From NCBI GenBank assembly GCA_934636465.1, contig CAKUAR010000004.1, forward strand, positions 59,895 through 123,894: DNA of 64,000 nt. The letters are read 5' to 3'. This document shows positions 55,289 through 63,974 of the stretch, in pieces. The position numbers and the translations under genes are program-made. This stretch comes from an uncultured Muribaculaceae bacterium. GTDB taxonomy: Bacteria; Bacteroidota; Bacteroidia; Bacteroidales; Muribaculaceae. A model generated the notes under the pieces. That model searched no databases. It was not told where the DNA came from and saw only the letters and a list, made by a program, of their open reading frames with translations. Numbering within the stretch: the first letter of the stretch is position 1; each line of letters begins with the position of its first letter.

Positions 55289-56797
55289 ATGCACAGAATT
55301 TCACTTTTAACACTTTTTGCTGCTATCACAGCCACGTGTTTAGCCCTTAACGTAGAAAACAATGCCGGATTACTAAGCAAAAAAATCAGCGACAAAAGCA
55401 TCACGTCACTCACAGTGACTGGCACGCTCGACGTGCGTGACCTCGGCTTCATAGCCGACTCTCTTTCCAACCTCACCACGCTCAACATTGAGAAAGCCTC
55501 AATCGTTGCATACCAAGACGTTGATGCCACCACACAAGTCATAAAGAAAATATGCCGGGCCAACGAAATCCCTGCCACCGCGTTCTTCGGCAAAAAATAT
55601 AGCACAGTGGTTCTGCCAGCCGACCTCAAGGCGATAGGTCTGGGTGCATTTGCCGGCTGCAAAAATCTGAAGACTCTCACACTACCCGCCACGCTCGATT
55701 CCATCGCGGCTTTCAGCTTCAACGGCTGCGCTGCGCTCGAATCCATAACCGTGCCCAACGGCGTGCGCCACATAGGCGAAGGCGCGTTCTCACACGACAC
55801 AAAGCTCACCACAGTGAACATCGAGGCAAGCGACAAGGCCATCACCATAAGCAAAGACGCTTTCATGGGCTGCACTGCACTGCAAACACTCACCCTCGGC
55901 AAAGGCGTCAAGACAATAGGTGCGGGTGCGTTCAAAGGCTGCACTGCGGCATTTGCCCCCACATTGTCACCCGGCATCGCCCTCACATCTATAGGCGAAG
56001 GCGCATTCTTGCAGTCGGGCTGCACCGATTTCGACCTCACCTCGTGCCAGCACCTCACCACCATAGGAGCATGGGCATTTGCATGTTCCGGCATTAAGAA
56101 AGCCGAAATACCCGAAACGGTGGAAGCCGTGGGCGACGGCGCGTTCTTCTACACCACATCGCTGTCGCGTGTGGTGCTGCCGTCAACCAAGCTGAAAAAA
56201 ATCAGCAGCTATCTGCTTGCCGGTTCAGCCGTGGCCAACGACACCATTTCTTCCTACACGGCAAGCATTGACACCATTGGCGACTACGCATTCTATAACG
56301 CCGACAAGGTTAAGAAGATAATCATAGCCCCAAGCACAGCCTCGGTGGGCTTTAAGGCCATGGCTGGCACCACAAGCCTCGGCGAGCTGTGGGCAGCGCC
56401 CAAGGAAGTGCCAGCCACTGCCGACAGCGTGTGGAGCGGCATCGACCAAAAGAAGGTCACACTCTATGTGTATGACTCTGCGATAAGCGACTACAAGGCC
56501 GCCGACCAGTGGAAGGAATTCCAGATAGAGGGTGTGCCCACCATGTCGGTCAACAAGCCAGTGGCCGACACTTCTGCCGTCAAGGCATTCTTCCAGTCAA
56601 CAATTCTGCACGTCAAGGCCACTGTGACAGTTAGTGCAATCCAAATACACGACGTGAGCGGCATTTTGCTCAGCAGCACAAGGCACAATGCAAGCGAGGT
56701 GGCCATAGAAACCGCCGACTACACCGGCAAATTCTACCTCGTGACCGTGACACTCGAAAATGGCGAAAAACAAACATTCAAACTTCTCAGAAAATAA
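55289..56797 (+). CDS. BspA-type leucine-rich-repeat protein, possible type IX cargo
   Basis: 502 aa from ATG 55289 (the frame extends to 55208 but the signal peptide MHRISLLTLFAAITATCLAL starts here). Repeats of the LRR_5/BspA class run from about 90 to 340 (LPADLKAIGLGAFAGCKNLK, LPATLDSIAAFSFNGCAALE, IPETVEAVGDGAFFYTTSLS). The last 70 residues (VTVSAIQIHDVSGILLSSTR ... YTGKFYLVTVTLENGEKQTF and KLLRK) look like a type A sorting domain of type IX cargo. The PorU-like proteins encoded 1-10 kb upstream could process it. BspA-type proteins often bind host matrix proteins. Confidence 0.8.
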   Translation: MHRISLLTLFAAITATCLALNVENNAGLLSKKISDKSITSLTVTGTLDVRDLGFIADSLSNLTTLNIEKASIVAYQDVDATTQVIKKICRANEIPATAFFGKKYSTVVLPADLKAIGLGAFAGCKNLKTLTLPATLDSIAAFSFNGCAALESITVPNGVRHIGEGAFSHDTKLTTVNIEASDKAITISKDAFMGCTALQTLTLGKGVKTIGAGAFKGCTAAFAPTLSPGIALTSIGEGAFLQSGCTDFDLTSCQHLTTIGAWAFACSGIKKAEIPETVEAVGDGAFFYTTSLSRVVLPSTKLKKISSYLLAGSAVANDTISSYTASIDTIGDYAFYNADKVKKIIIAPSTASVGFKAMAGTTSLGELWAAPKEVPATADSVWSGIDQKKVTLYVYDSAISDYKAADQWKEFQIEGVPTMSVNKPVADTSAVKAFFQSTILHVKATVTVSAIQIHDVSGILLSSTRHNASEVAIETADYTGKFYLVTVTLENGEKQTFKLLRK

Positions 56798-56827
56798 TAG
56801 AGCGTAAAAAAACAAGAGCGATTACAA

Positions 56828-57577
56828 ATGGGGAAAAACAAACTGAAAAAATTTGCTGATATGGACACGTTCAAATGCGTGTTCCAGTATCCGTTTGCAC
56901 TCATCAAAGACAACGAATTTCCGCTTCGCGGCAAGTGGAACGAAACATATTTCCACAACACCAATCCCATAGTGCTTGAGCTTGGCTGCGGCCATGGCGA
57001 GTATGCCCTGGGACTTGGCAAGATGTTCCCTGACAAAAACTACATAGGCGTTGACATCAAGGGGGCGCGCATGTGGAGCGGAGCTCGGCAAGTGGAAGCC
57101 GAGGGCATAACCAACGTGGCTTTTCTCCGCACTTCCATCGAGCTGATTGACCGTTTTTTCATGCCTGGCGAGGTGTCGGAGATTTGGATTACATTTCCCG
57201 ACCCGCAGATGAAAAACGCCAACAAGCGGCTCACCTCCACACGTTTCCTCAACCTCTACCGCAAAATTCTTTGCGACAACGGCACGGTTCACCTCAAGAC
57301 CGACAGTCCATTTCTCTACACCTACACGCATGCCCTTGTGGAGCTAAACAGTCTGCCGGCACTGGTTGACACCGACGACCTCTATGGCTGCGGCCTTGCT
57401 GACGACATTCTCGCCATCAAGACCCACTACGAAAAGCAGTGGCTCGACCGCGGGCTGACCATCAAGTACATCAAGTTTCAACTGCCGCAGCAAGGCGACT
57501 TAGCCGAACCCGACATAGAAATCGAGCACGACACCTATCGCAGCTACGGCCGCGGCACTCTGCAATCCATGCAATAG
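56828..57577 (+). CDS. trmB: tRNA (guanine-N7-)-methyltransferase
   Basis: 249 aa. SAM-binding motif [40 protein letters not shown] and [20 protein letters not shown] are characteristic of TrmB, which methylates G46 in the variable loop of tRNAs. Gap of 30 bp after the LRR gene. No other tRNA-modification genes nearby. Confidence 0.95.
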   Translation: MGKNKLKKFADMDTFKCVFQYPFALIKDNEFPLRGKWNETYFHNTNPIVLELGCGHGEYALGLGKMFPDKNYIGVDIKGARMWSGARQVEAEGITNVAFLRTSIELIDRFFMPGEVSEIWITFPDPQMKNANKRLTSTRFLNLYRKILCDNGTVHLKTDSPFLYTYTHALVELNSLPALVDTDDLYGCGLADDILAIKTHYEKQWLDRGLTIKYIKFQLPQQGDLAEPDIEIEHDTYRSYGRGTLQSMQ

Positions 57578-57638
57578 CTGTTTTTTATAGCACATTTATC
57601 ATAACAACTGACTGACAATTCTTAAAAATCAAATCGCA

Positions 57639-58745
57639 ATGCAAGATTTATATCCAGCATTAATTTTAGACGCCCTCAAAAAGGTGCGCTATCCTGGCAA
57701 CGGCAAAAACATCGTGGAGCTCGGCATGGTGGAAGACAACATACGCATCGACGGCCGCAAAGTGTCGTTCTCTCTGATTTTCGACCGACCCACCGACCCT
57801 TTCATCAAGTCGGTGGTCAGAGCGTCAGAGGTGGCAATCAACACCTACATTGGCGACGACGTTGACATTAAGGGCAACATCAGTGTTGCCACACGCAACC
57901 CAAACCCTGTGCACAAGCAAGACAATCCGCTGCCTGGTGTGAAAAACCTCATAGGCGTGTCGTCGGGCAAAGGCGGCGTGGGCAAGTCAACTGTGGCATC
58001 AAACCTGGCAGTGTCGCTCGCGCAGCTCGGCTACAAGGTGGGACTCCTTGACGCCGACATATTCGGCCCCTCAATTCCCAAGATGTTCGGCATAGAAGAC
58101 GAGCAAATCTACATGAAGAAAGAGGACGGGCGCAATGTCATAATCCCAGCCGAAAAATATGGTGTAAAAATCCTGTCAATAGGTTTCCTGGTCGATAAAG
58201 ACAAAGCTGTGCTGTGGCGCGGAGCCATGGCAAGCAACGCCTTGCGCCAGCTCATAGCTGAAGCCGACTGGGGCGAGCTCGACTACTTCATCATCGACAT
58301 GCCGCCAGGCACAAGCGACATTCACCTCACCCTGGTGCAGACCCTTGCCATAACAGGAGCCATAGTGGTGACCACGCCACAGGAAGTGGCTCTTGCCGAC
58401 GCTCGCAAGGGCGTGAGCATGTTCCTCGGCCCGCAAGTCAATGTGCCTGTGCTTGGCATTGTGGAAAACATGTCGTGGTTCACTCCGGCATCGCACCCCG
58501 ATGAAAAATACTTCATCTTTGGCAAAGACGGCGGCAAGCACCTTGCCGAAACGCTCGGAGTTGAACTCCTCGGACAAATTCCGCTCGTTGCCACCATCTG
58601 CAAGGGCGGCGACGAGGGTGTGCCTGTCACTCTACAAAACAGTGTGTCGGGCAGTGCGTTCATAGCCCTCGGCAAAGCCGTTGTGGCAGCGGTTGACAAG
58701 CGCAACGCCACCATGCCACCCACCAAAAAGGTATCTACCCACTGA
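57639..58745 (+). CDS. Mrp/ApbC (NBP35-like) iron-sulfur cluster carrier ATPase
   Basis: 368 aa. An N-terminal DUF59/MIP18-like domain (about 1-85) precedes the P-loop ATPase domain with SGKGGVGKST at 109-118, GLLDADIFGPSIPKMFGIED and DYFIIDMPPGTSDIHLTLVQ. Unlike several Mrp proteins I see no clear C-terminal CxxC pair. It probably carries Fe-S clusters to apoproteins. Follows trmB by 61 bp. Confidence 0.9.
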   Translation: MQDLYPALILDALKKVRYPGNGKNIVELGMVEDNIRIDGRKVSFSLIFDRPTDPFIKSVVRASEVAINTYIGDDVDIKGNISVATRNPNPVHKQDNPLPGVKNLIGVSSGKGGVGKSTVASNLAVSLAQLGYKVGLLDADIFGPSIPKMFGIEDEQIYMKKEDGRNVIIPAEKYGVKILSIGFLVDKDKAVLWRGAMASNALRQLIAEADWGELDYFIIDMPPGTSDIHLTLVQTLAITGAIVVTTPQEVALADARKGVSMFLGPQVNVPVLGIVENMSWFTPASHPDEKYFIFGKDGGKHLAETLGVELLGQIPLVATICKGGDEGVPVTLQNSVSGSAFIALGKAVVAAVDKRNATMPPTKKVSTH

Positions 58746-58787
58746 TTTTTCACAAAAACAACAAACAAATATTCTTTCTAAACAAAA

Positions 58788-59705
58788 ATGAAAAAACTTT
58801 TAGCATCAACGGCAGTTGCAGCCCTTCTTCTCACAAGTTGCGGCTCAGTGCCAATCACCGGACGCAAGCAGCTCAACCTTGTATCCGACAGTGAAGTTCT
58901 ACAATCAAGTCTCACACAGTATGCAAGCTACATGAAGACAGCCACTTTGTCGGGCAAAAAGACCCAAAGTGAGCAGGTGACACGTGTAGGAAAAAAAATA
59001 GCGGCTGCCACCGAGGCATACCTCAACCAAAACGGACGTTCTGCCGACGTCAAGAATTTTCAATGGGAATTCAATCTGGTGAAAAACGACGAAGTCAACG
59101 CATTCTGCATGCCTGGAGGCAAAATCGTGGTCTATGAGGGACTCATGAAGCTCGTCAACAGCGACGACGAACTCGCCGTGGTTCTCGGTCACGAGGTGGC
59201 TCACGCCGTGGCCAAGCACAGCAACGAGCGCATGAGCCAGCAAGTGCTGGCACAATATGGCGCACAAGCCGTGGGTGTGCTCACTTCGGGCAAAAGCGCC
59301 GCCACACAAGCCATCGTCAACCAGGTGTATGGTCTGGGCGCTAACTATGGCATAATGCTCCCCTACTCTCGCAAGCACGAGAGCGAGGCCGACTACATGG
59401 GACTCGTGCTCATGTCTATGGCTGGCTACAACCCACAAGTGGCTCTTGAATTCTGGCAGAAAATGTCGGCAAGCAGCTCGGCAAAAGTGCCCGAAATCAT
59501 GAGCGACCACCCAAGCGACGCCAACCGCATTGCAGCCATCAAGAAAGAGTTGCCCGCCATCGAGAAGACCTATGCCGCCTATATCAATGCCGGCAAGGAG
59601 CAGCAGAGCACCAACTCCACTACCAAGAAGGCAACCAAAACAACTAAGAAAAAGACGACGACAAAAAAGAAAACCACCACTTCATCTAAAAAGAAGAAGA
59701 GCTGA
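58788..59705 (+). CDS. M48-family metallopeptidase lipoprotein with Lys/Thr-rich tail
   Basis: 305 aa. Lipoprotein signal with lipobox at about 14-19 (LLLTSC). The protease core has EVNAFCMPGGKIVVYEGLMK, the zinc motif HEVAHAVAKH (135-144) and ESEADYMGLVLM with the third ligand. It resembles Oma1/LoiP-type periplasmic proteases. The last 35 residues (about 270-305) are almost only Lys, Thr and Ser (KKATKTTKKKTTTKKKTTTS) and may bind anionic envelope polymers. Ends at a good terminator. Confidence 0.9.
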   Translation: MKKLLASTAVAALLLTSCGSVPITGRKQLNLVSDSEVLQSSLTQYASYMKTATLSGKKTQSEQVTRVGKKIAAATEAYLNQNGRSADVKNFQWEFNLVKNDEVNAFCMPGGKIVVYEGLMKLVNSDDELAVVLGHEVAHAVAKHSNERMSQQVLAQYGAQAVGVLTSGKSAATQAIVNQVYGLGANYGIMLPYSRKHESEADYMGLVLMSMAGYNPQVALEFWQKMSASSSAKVPEIMSDHPSDANRIAAIKKELPAIEKTYAAYINAGKEQQSTNSTTKKATKTTKKKTTTKKKTTTSSKKKKS

Positions 59706-59735
59706 TTTCTGTTTTGTCACGGCATAACACTGTGC

Positions 59736-59780
59736 AAAGAGCCACGCCATCACACACTTTGGCGCAGCTCTTTTTGTTTT
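59736..59780 (+). terminator. Rho-independent terminator of the M48 gene
   Basis: AAAGAGC-ca-cGCCA pairs with TGGCg-ca-GCTCTTT around a loop of about 10 nt, followed by TTTTTGTTTT. It begins 31 bp after the stop. Confidence 0.75.
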
Positions 59781-59827
59781 CCACCGGTTTCCGCTTTCCG
59801 CTTTAAGTTTTATTGTACATTCAAAAT

Positions 59828-59845
59828 TATTGCTGTCCGATAAAA
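59828..59845. repeat. Left terminal inverted repeat of the IS4-family remnant
   Basis: TATTGCTGTCCGATAAAA, exact inverted match to 60609-60626. Confidence 0.85.
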
Positions 59846-59922
59846 AATTGTTATAGCAAAATTTCAAGGCTCGGCTGCTGATAATCAGCTGTCGAGTCTG
59901 CCGTTTTACATATCCAAGCCCC

Positions 59923-60514
59923 TTAGTCAAAAAAAGATGGTTCCGGAGGTGCGCCGGAAGCTTCGGAAAGAATATCTTCCAAGTCCTTTTCCGGATTATT
60001 GAAAAGGCTGCAGAAGTCCACATGATACCGCCTTTCTTTTTCCCGCTTTTGGGATGGCGTCCCACGCCTTTGAACAGCAGGTTTGAAAAGAGTGTGATTG
60101 TGGTTGAGTCAATAATCTGCAGACGCTTCATCCATTTCGGCGTCTTGCCGCTCCGGCTGTCCGATGAAAGAACTTGTCTGTAACGACTGTATAAATCTCT
60201 GTAAATGGCCTCAAAGACCGATTCTGGACGCCTTGAGTTGGCATCGGCAAGTGTGCTGGTCCTATTTTGAAGTTGATGCCGAGGTGACGCAGCTTGCGGC
60301 TCTCCGCCAAAAGGGACGCTGTTATCTCGCGCAGCGAGTCAAAGCGCATGATGACTGCATAGAGCATCACCACCAGATGAACCCAGCCATTGAAGCGTTT
60401 GACACAACGTTCCGAGCCTTTTTCCCGGCTGACATGAAGAACTTTTGACTTGTCAAGCAATTTTATCACTTGACAATATAGCGGCAGTCCGCTAAAATGA
60501 CTACTTTTGCCCAT
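59923..60514 (-). pseudogene. Remnant of an IS4-family transposase (DUF4372 plus DDE part)
   Basis: Begins intact at ATG 60514 (GLPLYCQVIKLLDKSKVLHV, RCVKRFNGWVHLVVMLYAVI), a DUF4372 N-terminus. A frameshift near 60243-60270 moves the coding sense into another frame, which continues ADANSRRPESVFEAIYR and MKRLQIIDSTTITLFSNLLF with the first catalytic Asp, to KSGKKKGGI. Then the catalytic middle is missing and the family C-terminus FNNPEKDLEDILSEASGAPP appears in a third frame, ending at TAA 59925-59923. The gene cannot make an active transposase. Confidence 0.85.
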
Positions 60515-60608
60515 GGTTAACTATGTTTTGGTGCAAAAGCAAAGTAACCATAATGGGCTGACTCCTGCAATAGGTGACAGCCCTAATTTTTTTACTGATT
60601 CAAAATAG

Positions 60609-60626
60609 TTTTATCGGACAGCAATA
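60609..60626. repeat. Right terminal inverted repeat of the IS4-family remnant
   Basis: TTTTATCGGACAGCAATA, exact inverted match to the left end. Confidence 0.85.
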
Positions 60627-60697
60627 TTTTTCTTTGAAATGAAGCAAACCAGGCGACTCCTTCTGCACTTTCATAGACACGTAAATGAAAAAGTCCC

Positions 60698-60713
60698 CGA
60701 TGCTTTTGCATCG
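60698..60713. repeat. Hairpin between the IS remnant and the DUF262 gene
   Basis: CGATGC-TTTT-GCATCG, perfect stem, 72-87 bp beyond the DUF262 stop on the minus strand. No T run follows on either strand. Confidence 0.4.
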
Positions 60714-60784
60714 AAGGCTCCCAGGTTTATGTAAACGTTATTTTGTAGAAGAAGGCTTCACTGCGCCTGATGAAATATCTTGTG

Positions 60785-63328
60785 TCATAACAGCTTGTTA
60801 GAATAAATATTGATAAATTCTGTTAGCATTTGTATTAAACCTGTACTGTCTTGTATATCGCGTGTACTGCGACAATAGAATTTATCCATTTCCTCTTGAG
60901 CTTTCTCATCTTTAATAGCATAATTCCAATCCTCATCCATTAGATACACGAAATCGTTGCGGTACCACTGGAAATTATGATTGTTGAATGTAAAATTGAT
61001 ATCCGAACCATAGAGCAATGTAGTTTTAGGGATTATATGCTCCTCCATTATTCCAATCTGTTCTGTGGAGGACAGCAAACCGTCTCTTTTCTCGGCATTC
61101 AAGAATACACCTTTTCCACTTGGGAAAATTGCTATGTGATTGTGGTAGTTACGAATCCAAGAACTGGGAATATGAGTAATCACGAAATCCAACAATGATG
61201 TGGTTGCGAGGATATAAACCGTTCGTTCGTTAAAATCGGAAGATTTCTCAAACGTATCAGGGGTGTTTGTCTCGCCAAGCATGAGGTGGTGTATGGCTTT
61301 ACAATTATCGTTGTTCAAAAGGTAATACAGCCAAGTCTCTGGCTTATTGTTGAACGTCCTGTGTTTCCACCATAATACCTCTTGAAAAGCCTCAGATGTA
61401 AACCAACTCATCATAGATTTTAGTAAATCCGCATTGCGGTATTGTTCTTGCATCGCAGTGGTTTGTGTAGGCTTTTGTAGAAAGAAGTTTTTCACATGTT
61501 TCCATTTTTCGTCAAACCTTCTCCAATCCACCTGCCCGTTTTCGTCTTGAAACAGGAAGCGTATGCTTCCTCTGAAAAAAGCATATTGTTCAGCTTCTGT
61601 GATGACCTCCTCCCAGGTTTTCCCGTCGCTACGCACTTCTTGACACACTATTTGTTTTGCTTTGTTAATCTCTTCATTCCATCTGTTAGAGAAATCTGAA
61701 GTTCTCTCGTCAACCGGCATGCAGTTCAAACTGTTGTAAACATCATGAGCATCAAGTCTCTCTATGTGTTCTATAGCAGTTCGCATAGCCACAGAACTTC
61801 TAATTTGCGGACGACCATCTTCGCCTTCTCCGGAAATTAGGTTCCAAATGACTCGTATCCATCTTTTCATTGAATCCATACTGTCTTCAACAGTGTCATC
61901 GTGGTCGAAATACTTGCATATGGCGAAGAAAACTATCCTTTGTACCTGATTTAGCGTGGAAACTCTGAGTATCTTTTCATTCGCATTATTGCTGATTTCT
62001 ATATTGTCGGAGTTTTCATTCTTTACATATTGAGGTATGAACATGAAACTGCTATCCCATGTGCAAGTGGGCAATGTGCAATTTTGGGAGAATCTGTAAT
62101 AGTTGTTCAAGACTCTTTGCAATTTCAAAAAGAACTCAATAGGTATGACGCCATTATCATATTTGTATTCGTCCAGACCGTGGTATGCAATTTTAGTATC
62201 GTAGTCATTTGGGTTGCGATTGGTGGAATCGTTGAGATATCTGTATGAAGCGTTTTCATTCTCTTGCACGGAATTCTCATCGCCTTTACCCATGTCAAGT
62301 AAAAACTGTGAAGGATTGTCCGATTTCCTCGCTATAAACAATTCATTCCAAAAGAATCTGTTCAGAAATGCGAAAAATATCTCATCAATATGATTTGACT
62401 TGGATTTAATGCCTTTGCCATTTTTGTCTTTTATGCCACATGACCTGTTAGCCCAAAAGATATCTGTCCAGTCTGTGTCAAACTTGATGGGAATACCTTC
62501 TCGGGTATCTAAAAGAAGTTCCCATTGACTTTTCTGTTTATCCTCAAATGCTTCTTCAGAACATTTTGTCATGTAGCCAATTAAATCAGCTTTGAAATTC
62601 TCAAAACTGGTTAGTTGCTTGCCACGCGCATTCATCTTGATATATAGGTCATCAGTAAGACCAAAGTCTTTAAGCGGAAGATTATAAAATACAATGGGGC
62701 ACAATGTATCATCTGTCAATATGTTCCAGTAGGCAACAAATGTATCCGCTGATGCACACTTGTCATCATCGAATAATTCATCAATTCCGTCTGTGATATC
62801 TTCTCCTTTCTTGTCTGAAATTTTAGTGCCACTTAACATCCTAAGCATCGATTGAATAGTTGGATCCTGCTTCCATGCAGAATAAAACCATGTTTGTTTT
62901 GTGATAAATCCTACAATGTCGCTGCTACAGAAGTTTTCAAAATTTTTTGGAATACACAAATTCTGACAAAACTCTCGGGATGTGATTCTTGTCTCGTATG
63001 TGAATTTCTTTAGGATTGCGCAGTTATCTTCGTTCAACATGTCAGCGCGTAAAGCTATGTACCAATGCAACAGCCAGAGGGTGGTGAGGCGTTGCTGACC
63101 ATCCAGTGGATTGAGCCTGTCGTTTTCCGTAGTTCCATAGATAAAGTCTAACTTCATTTCCGTGTCTTTATATGGCGGCTCCTTGTCCAAAGCCCTTTTC
63201 AAGTCACCTAAGAAATTTTTGCGAAGATTCTCTTTTCCCAATCTTCCTTGTGCATAGTCGCGTTGAATTATTGGAATCTCTATATAGTTGTTTTTCAGAA
63301 AACTCCAGAAAGTTGTTTTGTTTGCCAT
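60785..63328 (-). CDS. DUF262 (GmrSD-like) domain protein, probable defence gene
   Basis: 847 aa, AT-rich. The N-terminal DUF262 domain has IPIIQRDYAQGR (QRDYAQGR at 22-29) and LNPLDGQQRLTTLWLL (DGQQR at 76-80), the NTP-hydrolysing signature of GmrS/DndB/ParB-like nucleases. The long middle is helical; the C-terminus has EEHIIPKTTLLYGSD, possibly a weak trace of an HIxP-type HNH motif, without a clear DUF1524 nuclease. DUF262 proteins act in restriction of modified DNA or as anti-phage factors. It follows the DUF262 fragment by 4 bp, as a common tandem pair. Its base composition differs from the housekeeping genes upstream, suggesting transfer. Confidence 0.75.
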   Translation of the reverse strand: MANKTTFWSFLKNNYIEIPIIQRDYAQGRLGKENLRKNFLGDLKRALDKEPPYKDTEMKLDFIYGTTENDRLNPLDGQQRLTTLWLLHWYIALRADMLNEDNCAILKKFTYETRITSREFCQNLCIPKNFENFCSSDIVGFITKQTWFYSAWKQDPTIQSMLRMLSGTKISDKKGEDITDGIDELFDDDKCASADTFVAYWNILTDDTLCPIVFYNLPLKDFGLTDDLYIKMNARGKQLTSFENFKADLIGYMTKCSEEAFEDKQKSQWELLLDTREGIPIKFDTDWTDIFWANRSCGIKDKNGKGIKSKSNHIDEIFFAFLNRFFWNELFIARKSDNPSQFLLDMGKGDENSVQENENASYRYLNDSTNRNPNDYDTKIAYHGLDEYKYDNGVIPIEFFLKLQRVLNNYYRFSQNCTLPTCTWDSSFMFIPQYVKNENSDNIEISNNANEKILRVSTLNQVQRIVFFAICKYFDHDDTVEDSMDSMKRWIRVIWNLISGEGEDGRPQIRSSVAMRTAIEHIERLDAHDVYNSLNCMPVDERTSDFSNRWNEEINKAKQIVCQEVRSDGKTWEEVITEAEQYAFFRGSIRFLFQDENGQVDWRRFDEKWKHVKNFFLQKPTQTTAMQEQYRNADLLKSMMSWFTSEAFQEVLWWKHRTFNNKPETWLYYLLNNDNCKAIHHLMLGETNTPDTFEKSSDFNERTVYILATTSLLDFVITHIPSSWIRNYHNHIAIFPSGKGVFLNAEKRDGLLSSTEQIGIMEEHIIPKTTLLYGSDINFTFNNHNFQWYRNDFVYLMDEDWNYAIKDEKAQEEMDKFYCRSTRDIQDSTGLIQMLTEFINIYSNKLL

Positions 63329-63332
63329 TTTT

Positions 63333-63974
63333 TCAATTATCTAATTTGTTAATACATTCCTTGATGTCTCTTAAATAACCTTCAGCATCTATTTCTTTTG
63401 TCCAGTAGTTGGCATCGGTCATGATTGCCGAATAGTATTTCATAAAAACTTGCTTTGTGCAAGGAGGTACAAAACATGATTCCGCTTTGCTTTCAGCTGT
63501 AAACTCTAACCTTCTATCTCTGGTAAACCTTGGAATTGAAATTTTTACACCTTTGTCTTTGCCGATTATAACGCGGCGCTTTCCTGAGAATAGAGCGTTG
63601 CCATAGCTTCTATTGGTCGAAGAGTCCAATAAAGTATAGTTCCAGATTCTGTTCTTTTCCTCTGGAGTCCAGTTTTCAGCTTGGTGAAAATGTTTTTTGA
63701 TTTCATCAAATAGTTTATTCCTTTGTTCTTCACTGTCCTTGGCAAAGAAGTCAATTATTTTTGACTGAATCTTATAATCGCGAAAACGAAATGTGCATTT
63801 TTTCAAAACGAAATGTGCATTTTTTGTGTTTTTTTCGCGGTCTCCCAGCTCGTTCTTAATGGGCTTTTGAATGGCTTTTAAGCAGTGTTTAATCACTGTT
63901 TGAAAGCCTTTGTTTTCAACGTGTTGCAAGCATAAAAAAGATTTGTTTTGCAGTGAAAATAATTGGCAAAACAT
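63333..63974 (-). pseudogene. C-terminal fragment of a DUF262/DUF1524 (GmrSD-like) protein
   Basis: The frame is 213 aa, but family-like sequence starts only about residue 65: FRDYKIQSKIIDFFAKDSEE, then RIWNYTLLDSSTNRSYGNAL and FSGKRRVIIGKDKGV, which matches the C-terminal region (N-L-T-L-L-D-S-x-T-N-R-S-Y-G-N) of much larger DUF262/DUF1524 proteins. The first 60 residues run across a repeat-rich, probably non-coding stretch (63779-63839). I read this as a 5'-truncated partner of the downstream DUF262 gene. A short genuine protein starting at an unseen codon cannot be excluded. Confidence 0.6.
63779..63839. repeat. Two 21-bp direct repeats bracketed by an inverted repeat
   Basis: AAAACGAAATGTGCATTTTTT at 63783-63803 and 63805-63825 (period 22, not a multiple of three). 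CGCGAAAA (63779-63786) and TTTTCGCG (63832-63839) bracket them. It marks the apparent truncation point of the DUF262 fragment. Confidence 0.75.

Larger units (their letters stand above)
59828..60626 (-). mobile_element. Internally deleted IS4-family insertion sequence, about 800 bp
   Basis: Bounded by perfect 18-bp terminal inverted repeats, TATTGCTGTCCGATAAAA at 59828-59845 and its complement at 60609-60626. Full-length IS4 relatives are about 1.3-1.5 kb, so some 600 bp are missing. The transposase remnant lies inside on the minus strand. I could not define a target-site duplication. Confidence 0.85.
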
